From Elmis aenea (Eukaryota > Arthropoda > Insecta > Coleoptera > Elmidae), in contig OX393577.1 of NCBI GenBank assembly GCA_947652605.1, positions 59,358,108 through 59,422,107 on the forward strand: a DNA stretch of 64,000 nt, in the 5' to 3' direction. Below, in pieces: positions 46,095-57,038 of the stretch (positions are counted from its first letter, which is position 1; each line of letters opens with the position of its first letter). The notes under the pieces are model-generated. The model ran no database searches, was not told the DNA's origin, and saw only the letters and a list, made by a program, of their open reading frames with translations. Both the position numbers and the translations under genes were made by a program.

Positions 46095-49000
46095 GTAAGA
46101 ATAATATTTATGAGCAAAATGTGTTGTTTTAGGTCATTGTGATAATCATTTTACAGGGTTTACTTCAATCACGACAAGTCCTAAAATTGAGAGAGTTTAT
46201 GTGTATTGCGTTCTTTAGCCAAGTGACTCTAACATATATTACAATATATATTAATTTGGCTTTAAAATGGGGAAGTGGTATGTTTTAAGTAACTTAAATG
46301 ATAATTTGTATATCTTTGAAACTGTAGTTAGATTTTTCGAGTAAGATAGGAATAAAACAACTCTTTAAAAAAAATACATCAAGCACATTTTTTTCCGAAA
46401 ATATTTAAAGTGCTTTAAACTACAATATTATATGTAGATTATGATAGTAAATAAAAAACAAATTTTAAGCAAAAAAGGACTTGGCAGTTTTACCCCTCAC
46501 TTAGTTTTTACCAAATTATTAATGTAAATAAATTAATAATGTCCATCTTATACGGTTAACAAAATTTTCTTAGATTTCCAGCCAGGTCAGGTTTGGTTAA
46601 TGAGAGAAAGCGGATGTCTTCAAAAATCCATTTTTAATTTTGGCAAATCAAAAAATTATAATGTTTTTCAGAAATTAATAAAAATGTTAAATAACTATTT
46701 CATAATATCATTAAACATAAAACAAAACAAAAAATTTTTGGTTCTTAAATAATATACTGTAATTTAAAGTAAATTAATTTATGCACAAGTGGAACAAAAA
46801 TGTGTAAAGTTTTGTTGTTTGAAGCTATTTATGTGCTTTAATAAATTCAAAAGTTTTCAGTTGATTACACGATTAAAGGATTTAATTTGTAATACAGGGT
46901 GTTTCAGACCACCCTGCTGGCAAATAATCAGGTTTTTCACACAAATCATATTTCATTTAATTAAATAAAAAACGAAATAAAAAAAGGGGGTGTCTAGAAC
47001 TCAGTTACATGCGAATAGGGTTTTAAATGTTGTTACGATTTAGGTCCAACGGATTACAAACTATACCGATAGTGTTTTTTCCCCATCTTTGTCAGACGTT
47101 GCATTTTTCGAATATAAGTGCTGGTACGGGTGGTCTGAAACATCCTGTTTATGTATAAGTTTTGTTGTTTATTTTTTTTAAGAAACTATTTTCAAACTAC
47201 AAACATTTTTTTGTAGGTGCAGTAACCATATTTTTTCCCATAGTTTCTGTCGTTTCTGGGGTACCCCTATCGATGACGAATTTGTTTTTAGGACATTACT
47301 CCAAATGTGGTTACATTAAGTTCTGGGAATGTACCCCTATTTTCAAAGGTTAAGTACTAAATTGAAATAAACCAGGTACCAAAATAGTTACGTTATAAAT
47401 GGTTTACAGGTTTTTCTTTTTCAGTTGCAATGCTTATGATATCGAATGCATTTTATGACATAGCCATAGGTGGATTAACCCTCAATTACATTTTAAGTAT
47501 CTTAAGTTCAAGTGTTCCATGGAGAACTTGTGATTTTAAAAAAGCAACAAAGTTTTGTTATGATGGTAATAAAATTATGAAAAATAACTTTACTCAGAAT
47601 AACGGAACAACCCAGAATCTCTTAAGTTTGAACTGCTGTCTGCAATTTGATAAAGAGTGTTTGGCCAAAAATCCATATTCTTATTTGAATTTTTCTACAT
47701 ATGAATACTTCAGGTAAATGTTTGTTACAAAAGGTGCGTTCGGCACGATCGCTGTTTCCCTCTTTTTGCACATTTCGTGCACCACAGCGTTCGTGACATG
47801 ACAGTGGGCGCTAAAAGTGGTGTAAATAAAACTCCTCCTGCTGCACTGCATCAACAGGCATGCCCTTACGGACTATTTGAATTATTTAAATACTAGGTTA
47901 TTAAATTTCCTAGCGTCAGTCCATTAAGGTGATAGTTATTTATGTATCAAGGCCAAAACGTGTAACTTTTTCGGCCAGCAAACAGACAAGGCCGACAAAA
48001 TACGTTTTGGCCGAGGTGCATATTACATTTTTTGTGCGATCGAATTAAAAACAATTTCATTTTTAGTAATTTTCAAAATTATAGGTTAGAAACTACGTGA
48101 CATTCTGTCACTGACAGATGACGGCTTATGTACTGCATTACAGGCTCTCTCCTTAGCAACGGCCGTAAAAGTTACTTTTTCCGCCGTTGCTAAGGGTAAC
48201 GGCCTGAAAAGTAACTTTTACGGCCGTTGCTAAGGATAGGGCCGGTAATGCAGTACTTTATGGTTGCTAACGCGTCCGTCACAGCTGTTTCTGGTACGAT
48301 CGCACAAAATAGTTATTTATGTATCAAGGCCAAAAAGTACGTTTTGGCCGAGGTGCATATTACATTTTTTGTGCTATCGAATTAAAAACAATTTAAATTT
48401 TTAGTAATTTTCAAAACTATAGGTTAGAAACTACGTGACATTCTGTCACTGACAGATGACGGCGTATGTACTGCATTACCGGCCCTCTCCTTAGCAACGG
48501 CCGTAAAAGTTGCTTTTCAGGCCGTTGCTAAGGGTAGCGGCCTGAAAAGTAACTTTTACGGCCGTTGCTAAGGATAGGACCGGTAATGCAGTACTTTATG
48601 GTTGCTAACGCGTCCGTCAAACAGCTGTTTCTGGTACGATCGCACAAAATAGTTATTTATGTATCAAGGCCAAAAAGGGTAACTTTTTCGGCCGCGTCTG
48701 GTTTGCTGGCCGAGACGTAGTCGAGGCCAGCAAACAGGCAAAGCCGAAAAAGTACGTTTTGGCCGAGGTGCATATTACATTTTTTGTGCGATCGAATTAA
48801 AAACAATTTAAATTTTTAGTAATTTTCAAAATTATAGGTTAGAAACTACGTGACATTCTGTCACTGACAGATGACGGCGTATGTACTGCATTACCGGCCC
48901 TCTCCTTAGCAACGGCCGTAAAAGTTACTTTTTCGGCCGTTGCTAAGGGTAGCGGCCTGAAAAGTAACTTTTACGGCCGTTGCTAAGGATAGGGCCGGTA

Positions 49001-52000
49001 ATGCAGTACTTTATGGTTGCTAACGCGTCAGTCAAACAGCTGTTTCTAGTACGATCGCACAAAAAATATATTATTTAATGTAAAAGCAAACATCAAATGT
49101 CTAAAGAAGACAAGCATGGAATTATGCAGTGATTTTAAACGAAGAAGGAAATTCAATGATCAAAAATAATTTTATATTGTTAATATCAGCTGATTTTTGA
49201 CGTACCTACTATATTAATAACCTACCACCACATTATACATCTACTAACATTGTCCACTACGTGAAAGAAAAGCTTGGAGTGACGGAATTTATCAGATGCT
49301 ACACCTTACTAAACTCACCCGAGGTGGGTTCTTTGAAATTATGTGTTAAAGACAAAGGGAAGGCAGAAATAATGGCAAATAATTCCTTCTGGCCACCTAA
49401 TATCTCAGTTATATGGTCGCAAAGCACACAAGCCACCACATACAATCAGAATTCTGGTCAACACAGTAACAACGTATTAAGAAGGGACACAACGTACTGC
49501 ACCAGTTACAGAAACAGTCGCCATACATACAGCAAATTCATATAATGGCATTAACAGCTGTGAAAATAATAAGGTGACAATTTCCTCCGATTCAAATGCC
49601 ATAGCAGCGCGTAAGTCAATTGGAATGAATCAATCTACTCTGTTTGAACTTGCCAAAAGAGAAACATCATCAACAAAAACATTGACCCTCTAACACCGCC
49701 TAGAGTAAGATTAACGCAAGAAGCTCAGTCCACCTTCGGTCGTACTCTCCTAGCTAGACTTGGGGAACCGCCATCAGAATATACCTAGCGTATTTATCTG
49801 ACTAATCAAACACCGTCTGCTACGATGGTTTCACAAATACAAGCATTAAAGTATATCTGGCCTCTGAAGATCTACCAGTCGACCTGCCATCATTAAAAAG
49901 GCTGTATAATGATTTCCACGCCGCTTATGGTATTAGCAAAAACTAAGTAACCGATGATCTAGCCACCTACAGATCATACATCACATCGGAAAGAATCGCA
50001 TTTTTGTAAAAATGCAGAGAAACTCAACGAAGCTATTATAATCCGCCTAGTCCGCCCACTTGTCGCGTACCGTTCAAAAGTAATAGGCTCCTTCCATTTT
50101 ATTATGCAATATCGTTTAACTTAAATCAGTCACAATGGAAAACTCTTGGTATTACTTAACAAATTAAATTTAAAATTATTTACTATTAATCGTAAACTAT
50201 ATACATTTGTTTTAAGATGCAACAAACTGGGATTCTCAAGAATACCCATTGATTGGAATGGACATGTAGACTTCAACATGAATTTAATTGCAATTGTTGG
50301 ATTTATATGGGTTTTATTGCTTTTACTTATGATACAAGGTGTGCCTAGATTCCGAGGCATTATGTTTTTCTTTTGGATCATAATTGGAATATTGACGATT
50401 CCAATCCTTCTTTTCAGTATATATACCAGTCCCAAATATGCAAGTAATGAAGTAGTTAACTCAGATTTTAGTCAAATATACAACCCTTTAGTAAGTATAC
50501 TTTATAATCATAATAAATTTAATTTAGTTGTTTCGTAACTTATTTTTGGTTTACTTCAGTTGAGTTTTTTAAAATATAATACAACATTAATTGTTTGTTT
50601 TTCATAAAATAGAGGAAAAAAATTGTTGTTTTATTCTTTGTTTTATTAGTTAACATCATAAGATTTTGCTGATAAAATATATTTATTCTTTTGACTTAAA
50701 TTGCCTACCTATAACCAGAGGTGTATTGTGGCCGAATAGTCAGAGAATTATCTTCTGGTACTTTATTTAACGGTTAAAACGTATTTTGGGACTATTTTGA
50801 TGATGTGTGTAAAGCGTATAATAATATGGTGGTGACCTAAAAAACAAAAAAAAAAGCTTCTCGCCCTTATTTTTGTTGTCCATACCACAAAATATCGATA
50901 TATCGATATCAAAATTATATCGATATTTATCGATATATCGCCCAAAACGCCCGAAGCGGCAATTCATACTTTATTTACACACAAACACATACGAATATAA
51001 GTACTTACAATATACTTATGGCGAAAGTCATTTGGTGGCTACACCGCTACACCTAGGGGTGGGCGATATCGAAATTTCAATATCGAATATCGATTCGAAA
51101 TTATATCGATATGTAGGTAGGTACCTATCGATATATCGACATTTCGACATTTCGATATAAAAGGGGCGGGAAGCTAAAAAAATTAGTAAAAAACTGAAAA
51201 GAGACTGGTGACCTAAAAAACAAAAAAAAAGCTTATCGCCCTTATTTTTGTTGTCCATACCACGAAATATCGATATATCGGAAAATCAATATATCGATAT
51301 TTATCGATAAATTGCCCACCCCTAGCTACACCAGTTTATTTGCAATTATTTTTTAAATTACACTAATTGTATCATTGTATCAAAAAAAAATTGAACAATT
51401 TTTTTGTGCAAAAATAACGTTGGTAGTTTTGACGAAAGTTCCGAAGCAAAACTTAATTTTATCAGAGTCTCGAAACAAAAATTATAATATAACAAATTAT
51501 ATTGTACCTCTATATAACAGGGTATGGCCAAGCTTCACGAACCCTCCAAATTTCTCATAGCGGAAATGGGATTATATAGGATTTCTTTTAATAATTCAAT
51601 TTTTAAACGAAATTTGAAGGTAAAAACTCAATTGGCATGCGGAAATAGATGCAATAGTAAGTATAGCAACTAAAAAGTGAGTAAAATGAAGGGTTAATAA
51701 TTGTTAGCTATTAATGTTTAAAAAACACTTACGGAGCGCGTATTTCCACTGTAAGCATGCAACCCATGATACACGCAGTGTACATAAAAGAATTTAAAAA
51801 CATGTACTAACAATGTTTTTTTGTGTGTGCGATAGTTGTAATAATATATTGCTAAACTTACTTTTAGCAGGGTAAGAAATAAACCGGTTAACTGTTTTTT
51901 TTCCGTATAAGTGATTTTTAACCAAAACCGCTATTTTAATTAGCAAAAAAACGGTAACTTTAACCAAAATAATTAAAAACCGGTTTTTTAAACATTTTTT

Positions 52001-55000
52001 TGAATAAAAATTACTTTAAAAAATACATCATCTGTATTAAATGCGATTAGTTTACCAGAAGTCATTACTGTACGCTTGATTGTACATATTATTATAAAAT
52101 TATAAATAGGTAGTATCTTTTCATAATTTGCATTCTTATTCTAAATCATGTCAAAAACCGGTGAAAACCCGGTTTAAAAGTTAAATCGGTTTTTTTCAGT
52201 AAACCTGTTTTTACTGGTTTTAAGGCAAAAATCGTTATAAAAATAATGTTCTCGATTTTCGGTTAACCGTTAACCAATTGTTTTCTGGTTTCGAGCCCTG
52301 CTTTTAAGGAATAAAAAACAAGACGTTATAATAATACTCCTAGTTATTTATGTATCAAGGCCAAAACGTGTAACTTTTTCTGAGCAGCAAAAAGGCAAGG
52401 CCGAAAAAGTACGTTTTGGCCGAGGTGCATATTACATTTTTTGTGCGATCGAATTAAAAACAATTTAAATGTTTAGTATTTTTCAAAAATATAGGTTAGA
52501 AACTACGTGACATTCTGTTACTGACAGATAACGGCGTATGCTGTTAGCTTTAATGCAAATTTACTTTTTCGGCTGCTGCAGCGCACTTTTTTGGCCGTTG
52601 CTAAAGGTAACGGCCGGAAAAGTACTTTTTAGGCCGTTGCTAAGGGTAACGCCTGTAATGCAGTACTTTATGGCTGCTAACGCGTCCGTCAAACAGCTAT
52701 TTCTAGTACGATCGCACAAAAACATATTTTTTTATTTTTACGTTTACAAAAATATTTTTAATTCAATGATATTTATCAAATGAAGAATCCTAATACCTAA
52801 CTCAACAAAATTATTTAATAACGGCTTCAGTTATTTATATTGAAATCCTAATTCTATGCCACACAAATCTTTATTTTCAAGATAGATAAATGTGTTGATA
52901 CGAATATTGAGCATTTTTAATTAATTATAATAATTAAGTTGCAAACAATTGTTTACTTAATTCCTGTTTTAATGTCCAATGAGCAACTGAAAAGTATAGA
53001 TTCATCAATTTAATTTCATATTGTATGACAAAATTACATTATTAATTCCAATCATTGCTATTAAATTGATGTAGACAAATAATTGTTACAATGCACATTT
53101 TCTTAAAAACTAAATAAATAATTGTATTTAACTTAACTTATGAAATTCACGTCTGGTAATAACTTACACAATTATCACTAATGTCTTTTAAAGTCTTGGA
53201 TCACACTTAAAACACTCTGAACACGCAAGAAAAAAATAAAATGTGTACAACTGCCTATGATCTCCATGCAAACTATATAAAATCTGGAGGTCGCAGCCTA
53301 GTATCAAGCGAAACTCGACCGTATATACAATAGAAACTTGTCCAGCGCCTGTCCTTACCCTATTTATAGAGGTACCCTACTGCCCATAACATATGCAAAT
53401 TTTACCCTATTCTTTATATTATTATATATTCTTACTAGTTATAGCTCTAACGCAACATTATTTTATTTCAGTTTTGGTTGGAGCTTATCTTCTACTCAAT
53501 AAGTAAAGAATTACCTGCAAACTTTGTTATACTAGGAAAACAAACTCCACCCAGCTTCTCTCCCTTTGTGGATGCATTGTGTATTTACAGTCTAAAATTT
53601 CTTACATTAACAATAACAATTTTGTGGATGTCAATTGGTGTAACAAAAATACATGTTCATTACGGATTAGAAGATATCAAATGCATTCACGTTATGGGTA
53701 AAACATTTTCATCAATTAAATAAACATATCTAACATTATGTTTTCGTTTCAGGTGTCGATTTCTTTTTTGTCGTAGTTCCTCATATGTTAATGCTGTGGC
53801 CACCACCTCAGTTATGGCTTTTATTATGGTTCTTCATGTTATTAATTTTTAGCATATTTTCACCTTTAATTACAATGGTCTCATGTGTAGATTCCTTGAC
53901 AGACGCTTTTCCGATTATTGCTCGTAATCGGACTCGTTTATGTTTTATTTTTGCTTTTGTTTGTTTCCTCGCAAATTGTGTTGTTCTAAATCAATATTTC
54001 TTAGATTTACTTCTCACATGGGTAGTTAAAGGTGGTGGTATAATTACGGCAGTGTCACTTTTGGTGTTTGTAGCAGCAATGTTTTTCTATTCCGTGCGAA
54101 GACTTGCTCATGATTTTTATTTTACATATGGAAAACCTATTAATAAAAGTTTGTTTTATGGTTTAAAACTAGCATTTCTAATAACATGGGTTAGTGATAC
54201 ACAGCAATTAGCTTTACATTTTCTTATATTCATATGAACAAACCTCGTTTCTTATTTATATGCCATATTAAATCAAACTAAATATTTTTTTCAGATCGTA
54301 TGTTGGTTGTATTCAATCAGGTTTATTTTTCATCCTACAAGTCACGATAAAATCGAGTCTTACTTTTTAAGACATCTGATACATGGCTTAATGGGCTTAA
54401 ATCTCTTACCTGCTATAATTATTTTATTTTACATTTATTCTAAACACTTAAAACAAACGGTAAACAATTTATATTTTATGACTGCATTTTTTTAATAATA
54501 CAGGGTGATTGATTGAGACCGGGACCTAAAAATATATAAAGAATGAAAAAGGGTATGGATCTGAAATTTTGGTTATGACCACAATGGCAATGATCTCTTT
54601 AATGAAATTATTTTCAATATGGCGACATTTCCCGAAATACCGGAAGCTGACGTCTACTTTTTCTTAATTCAAATACAATGGTCTATTTTTTATTGCATTT
54701 TTGGACGGTCTAAATTTAAGCACTTTTTCTTCAAAAATGGCGGCGTTAGATAATATTAAGCATCATGATGAAAATCAAAAAAATTTCAAAAAAGTCCAAA
54801 ACTCTAAAAAATTACTGCACTTAGGTATAGGGAATGCTAATACAAGTCCCTCTAAAATAACGTTTTAAATCCAAATATGCAATAAAAAATATACCATTGT
54901 ATTTGAAATAAGAAAGTACACGTCAACATCCGGTATTTCCGGAAGTGTCGCCAAACTGAAAATATTTTCCATAAACAGATCAGATGCCATTATAGCCATA

Positions 55001-57038
55001 ACCAAAATTTCAGATCCATACCCTTTTTCATTCTTCATATATTTTTAAGTCCCGGTCTCAATCAATCACCCTGTATACCTATTGTAACCAGGGCATGAAA
55101 GCGGTTTTTTAACCGGTTAAAAAAAACGGTTAACCGGAAACCGAAACCGTTACTTTTAATGGCAAAAAAACGGTAACCCCTAACCAAAATAATTAAAAAC
55201 TGTTTTTTTAAACATATTTTTTAAGTAAAAATTACTTTAAAAAAATACAAAATTTGTAATGAATGCGATTAGTTTACCAGAAGTCATAACTGAACGCTTA
55301 ATTGTACATACAGTGTTTACAAAAAGTTATGTAACAAAAATACCTGCTTAGAATGTATATTGTATGATTACTTTCGTATACCTGAAGTGCACAACTACAA
55401 TTTAAAAAAACGATAAATATTCTTAATATGAACTGTCTACTGCTCCTATATTCAGAATATTTTCAGTAGCATGACTTCGATTGGTCATATGTTCATATTC
55501 AATATGCAATAAACGATTTTCTAGTTGCTCTTTTCGCAATAGTCCCGTAAATAAATAATTATTATACCTTTTTTCTAAACACAAACAAAAATTATTTAAC
55601 TTGTATTTTTTTATAATTTAATTAAAAACCCAATGCTACATACAGTCAAAAGATGAAAATGGAGTTGCTTTTGACATTTAAAACGAATTTTCGAGATATT
55701 TCCAAAGCCTAGTTAAATGCTATTAAATATTGTTTGTATCAGTAAATTATCGCGAAAACCGCAATAACTCGAGAAATATAAATTTTAGACATAACTGACC
55801 TTTAATATTTTTTAAAGAAAAAACATGATCATAAAGAAAATGTAAAAATAAATAAGGTGTTCCATTTAAAAAAACTGACTTATTCGTGTTTGAAGTTTGA
55901 CTAAATGGACAGGACATAAGGAACACCCTGTGTATTATTTTAAAATTTTAACTAGTCAACAACCATTGTGACACTTTTGTTCTACAAAATTCTAAAGGAA
56001 TTCGTTCTGACATAGCCAAGTTGTGAAATATCATTATTTTTTTATACTCAAACAACTCAAAAACGACTGAATTTAGATACATAAAACCTATATTTTTTAG
56101 AAAGAATTCAATTTTACACCTAAAAATCATAAAATATACTGGGTGTTCTGTTTAAAAAAACATAGTGACGCATCGGTGCGCAAAAACAAAACACTGTGTA
56201 TAGTTGAAAATAATTTAAGGTTATGTAGTAAATTACTACAAACAACTTTTGTATATAACATTTTTTGTAAAGTTGTCACAAGACGAGATATTGATCCGTT
56301 ACGTTACTTTTTGTACACAATGTGTACTATCGAATTACACAACAATAATATAAAATTCTAATAAATGATACGGCAGACAAATGGTAACTGTGACTTGACA
56401 TTTAATTAGTTGTTTTTTGTTTTTATTTTCATAGATAGCTTGATAAGTGATGGGTAAAATACTTCTTGATTTTGTTACTTATTTATAAAAATAGATATAG
56501 CAAGTAATATCTCATTTAAAAGAAATGATACCTATTATGAAATTACAAAAAGATAATATATTTTCATACTTTGCATTCCTAATCTAAATAATGTAAAAAA
56601 CTGGTTTATAAGTAAAATAGTTTTTGTTTTTACGGTAAACCGGTTTTTTAAGAAAAAGAAACGGTTTTTGACAAAAAAAAAACCGTTATAAAAGTAAAGT
56701 TCTCGATTTCGGTTAATCGTCAACTAAATTTTTTTCGGTTTCGAGCCCTGATTATAACACGAATAACATTTTTTAACATTGCGTTATTTGAAGGAAGCTT
56801 TACACTAATCTTTTATTACTTTCAGGGAGGACGTGCTTTAATAGTACCCTCTGCTGCATGGGGTCCAACTGATGACATCAAAAAACAAGCTCGCTTACAA
56901 TTCGATCCGCAGAGAGAAGTTCGTTGTAGAAGCCGTGGCCAACGATGTAAACATAATTGTCTTCTGAACTCGACAAAATTAAAAGCAGAGATCTTAAGAT
57001 TACGTAAAGCCCAAGAAATTATATTAAAAAGTGTGTAA
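45969..57038 (+). CDS. Divergent SLC6-family (sodium- and chloride-dependent symporter fold) transporter, nine exons
   Basis: Joined exons: 45969-46094, 46157-46277, 47217-47348, 47425-47713, 50217-50490, 53472-53697, 53753-54189, 54295-54459, 56826-57038. All introns are GT-AG, all phases agree, and the result is 660 codons plus TAA, the usual SLC6 length. The ATG at 45969 is the first after an in-frame stop at 45915. Matches to the family: LKWGSG (end of TM1), GVPLSMTNLFLGHYSKCGYI (TM2), VPWRTC (after TM3), a long outer loop with NFT/NGT/NFS glycosylation sites and cysteines (about residues 152-222), DWNGH before TM4, FVDALC between TM6 and TM7, MLWPPPQLWLLLWFFMLL (TM8), and VPSAAWGP in the C-tail. 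Twelve membrane segments can be traced. The TM1 motif [10 protein letters not shown], the TM6 glycines and the TM8 aspartate are replaced. Family members import amino acids or amines with sodium. This one may be sodium-independent, have another substrate, or be a non-transporting relative. Some insect genomes carry divergent orphan SLC6 genes, and it may belong to such a clade. Confidence 0.85.
46157..46277 (+). CDS. Transporter exon 2: TM1
   Basis: The acceptor is ttttacag and the donor follows GGAAGTG as gtatgt; phase 1. A hydrophobic helix spans about residues 56-80. Against the family motif [21 protein letters not shown], it aligns without gaps to SQVTLTYITIYINLALKWGSG, which keeps V, L, K and the last glycines only. 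Confidence 0.75.
46893..47149. mobile_element. Small foldback in transporter intron 2
   Basis: The ends TACAGGGTGTTTCAGACCAC and GGTGGTCTGAAACATCCTGT are inverted copies. 257 bp, no coding region. Confidence 0.75.
47217..47348 (+). CDS. Transporter exon 3: TM2
   Basis: The acceptor is tttttgtag and the donor is CAAAG followed by gttaag; phase 1 on both sides. It encodes VVSGVPLSMTNLFLGHYSKC and FWECTPIFK, matching the family's GIPLFFLEVALGQYSSQG and P-x-FKG blocks. This is the best-conserved part of the protein. Confidence 0.85.
47425..47713 (+). CDS. Transporter exon 4: TM3 and extracellular loop 2
   Basis: The acceptor is ctttttcag and the donor is TTCAG followed by gtaaat; phase 2 out. 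It encodes TM3 (MLMISNAFYDIAIGGLTLNY), then SSVPWRTCDFKKATKFC, which aligns with the family's LPW-x-C-x(n)-C. The loop has three N-glycosylation sequons. Confidence 0.85.
47732..47890 (+). mobile_element. One end of an AGGTGCGTTC-type MITE in transporter intron 4
   Basis: AAAGGTGCGTTCGGCACGAT followed by CTCTTTTTGCACATTTCGTG and CACCACAGCGTTCGTGAC resembles the left part of the MITE at 17239-17898. No right end was found; the tandem repeat array follows. Confidence 0.55.
47934..49066 (+). repeat. Three tandem copies of a palindromic GC-rich repeat in transporter intron 4
   Basis: Units start at 47934, 48311 and 48651 with AGTTATTTATGTATCAAGGC. They differ in length (377, 340 and about 416 bp) through changes in a central hairpin. 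Each has GGCCAAAA...TTTTGGCC inverted blocks, a TTTTTTGTGCGATCG / CGATCGCACAAAA pair, and a large inverted repeat of TTAGCAACGGCCGTAAAAGT and ACTTTTACGGCCGTTGCTAA. A fourth copy is in intron 5. Confidence 0.8.
49090..50110 (+). pseudogene. Unassigned remnant in transporter intron 4, possibly a retroelement ORF1
   Basis: Frames at 49261-49545 (KEKLGVTEFIRCYTLLNSPE, VKDKGKAEIMANNSFWPPNI) and beyond show protein-like composition and less A+T than the surroundings, but are broken by stops. The K-x(n)-A-x(n)-WP-x-NI look recalls the RNA-binding or gag-like ORF1 of some retroelements, but I do not recognise a family. The MITE array lies before it and transporter exon 5 after it. Confidence 0.35.
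50217..50490 (+). CDS. Transporter exon 5: TM4 and TM5
   Basis: The acceptor is gttttaag, giving AG|A = Arg with exon 4. The donor is a strong gtaagtat after CCTTTA; phase 0. Two hydrophobic helices follow DWNGH, ending at FSIYTSPKYA. Confidence 0.8.
50763..51000. repeat. ATCGAT-rich palindromic element in transporter intron 5
   Basis: The run AAAGCTTCTCGCCCTTATTT, TTGTTGTCCATACCAC, then ATATCGATATATCGATATC repeats closely resembles 51205-51324. It appears to be the end of another copy of the MITE that follows. Confidence 0.6.
51054..51324. mobile_element. hAT-type MITE, 271 bp, in transporter intron 5
   Basis: The ends TAGGGGTGGGCGATA and AATTGCCCACCCCTA are inverted repeats. A perfect 8-bp duplication GCTACACC flanks it (51046-51053, 51325-51332), as expected for hAT. 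The interior is rich in ATCGATAT palindromes. Confidence 0.85.
51868..52300. mobile_element. hAT-type element, copy 1, in transporter intron 5
   Basis: It starts CAGGGTAAGAAATAAACCGG and ends GGTTTCGAGCCCTG, flanked by CTTTTAG and CTTTTAAG. The interior has many CGGTTAAC and AAACCGG blocks. It is related to the element at 55089-56750. Confidence 0.7.
52342..52725 (+). repeat. Fourth copy of the palindromic GC-rich repeat, in transporter intron 5
   Basis: It begins AGTTATTTATGTATCAAGGC and ends GTACGATCGCACAAAA, like the intron 4 units, but is more diverged in the middle (GCGTATGCTGTTAGC in place of GCGTATGTACTGCATT). Confidence 0.75.
52726..53471. other. Rest of transporter intron 5, no recognised feature
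   Basis: AT-rich, with no repeat boundary or open frame of note before the acceptor of exon 6. Confidence 0.4.
53472..53697 (+). CDS. Transporter exon 6: TM6 and TM7
   Basis: The acceptor is ttatttcag and the donor is TTATGG followed by gtaaaa; phase 1 out. The unwound TM6 centre, SxSxGFG in the family, is SISKELP here, so the helix-breaking glycines are lost. The PFVDALCIYSLKFLT that follows matches the YRDALIVSLINS block before TM7. Confidence 0.8.
53753..54189 (+). CDS. Transporter exon 7: TM8 to TM11
   Basis: The acceptor is gtttcag and the donor is ACATGG followed by gttagt; phase 0. TM8 aligns gap-free with the family but has SIFSPLITMVS where GLDSQFAGVE is usual. TM9 (FIFAFVCFLANCVVL), a long TM10 (YFLDLLLTWVVKGGGIITAV onward) and the start of TM11 follow. 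Confidence 0.85.
54295..54459 (+). CDS. Transporter exon 8: end of TM11 and TM12
   Basis: The acceptor is tttttcag and the donor is CAAACG followed by gtaaac; phase 0 on both sides. TM12 is HLIHGLMGLNLLPAIIILFY, followed by a basic stop-transfer stretch SKHLKQT. Confidence 0.8.
54499..55075. mobile_element. Foldback element in transporter intron 8
   Basis: The left end TACAGGGTGATTGATTGAGA is mirrored by GTCTCAATCAATCACCCTGTA. The arms pair along most of the 577 bp (for example ATGAAAAAGGGTATGGATC against GATCCATACCCTTTTTCAT). Confidence 0.85.
55089..56750. mobile_element. hAT-type element, copy 2, in transporter intron 8, with an insertion
   Basis: The start CAGGGCATGAAAGCGG and end TTTCGAGCCCTG are flanked by ATTGTAAC (55081-55088) and ATTATAAC (56751-56758), 7 of 8 alike. 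The ends match copy 1 at 51868-52300. The middle (about 55311-56525) is foreign. Confidence 0.75.
55311..56525. mobile_element. Insertion in the intron 8 hAT element: foldback-like plus a dispersed fragment
   Basis: ACAGTGTTTACAAAAAGTTA at 55311 is mirrored by TTACTTTTTGTACACAATGT ending near 56325. Lone CACCCTGTGTA and ACTGGGTGTTCTG termini lie between them. 56337-56525 repeats 60049-60230 and, inverted, part of 34036-34560. Confidence 0.5.
56826..57038 (+). CDS. Transporter exon 9: cytoplasmic C-tail
   Basis: The acceptor is actttcag; the stop TAA is at 57036-57038. It encodes VPSAAWGPTDD, matching the family's P-x-(E/D)WGP block after TM12, then a basic cysteine-rich piece (REVRCRSRGQRCKHNC) and a helix-forming end. 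No AATAAA signal was seen close by. Confidence 0.8.
   Translation, partial: GGRALIVPSAAWGPTDDIKKQARLQFDPQREVRCRSRGQRCKHNCLLNSTKLKAEILRLRKAQEIILKSV

Noticed and set aside
45887..46117. 76-codon minus-strand frame overlapping transporter exon 1
   Set aside because: No domain, and it is antisense to exon 1. The + strand reading connects to the other exons in phase.
50130..50435. 101-codon minus-strand frame
   Set aside because: It is the antisense of transporter exon 5, which has splice sites, phase and family similarity on the + strand.
50763..51258. Overlapping frames rich in Tyr, Ile, Asp and Arg (YRYNFDIDIS and similar)
   Set aside because: They are translations of ATCGATAT repeats in MITEs.
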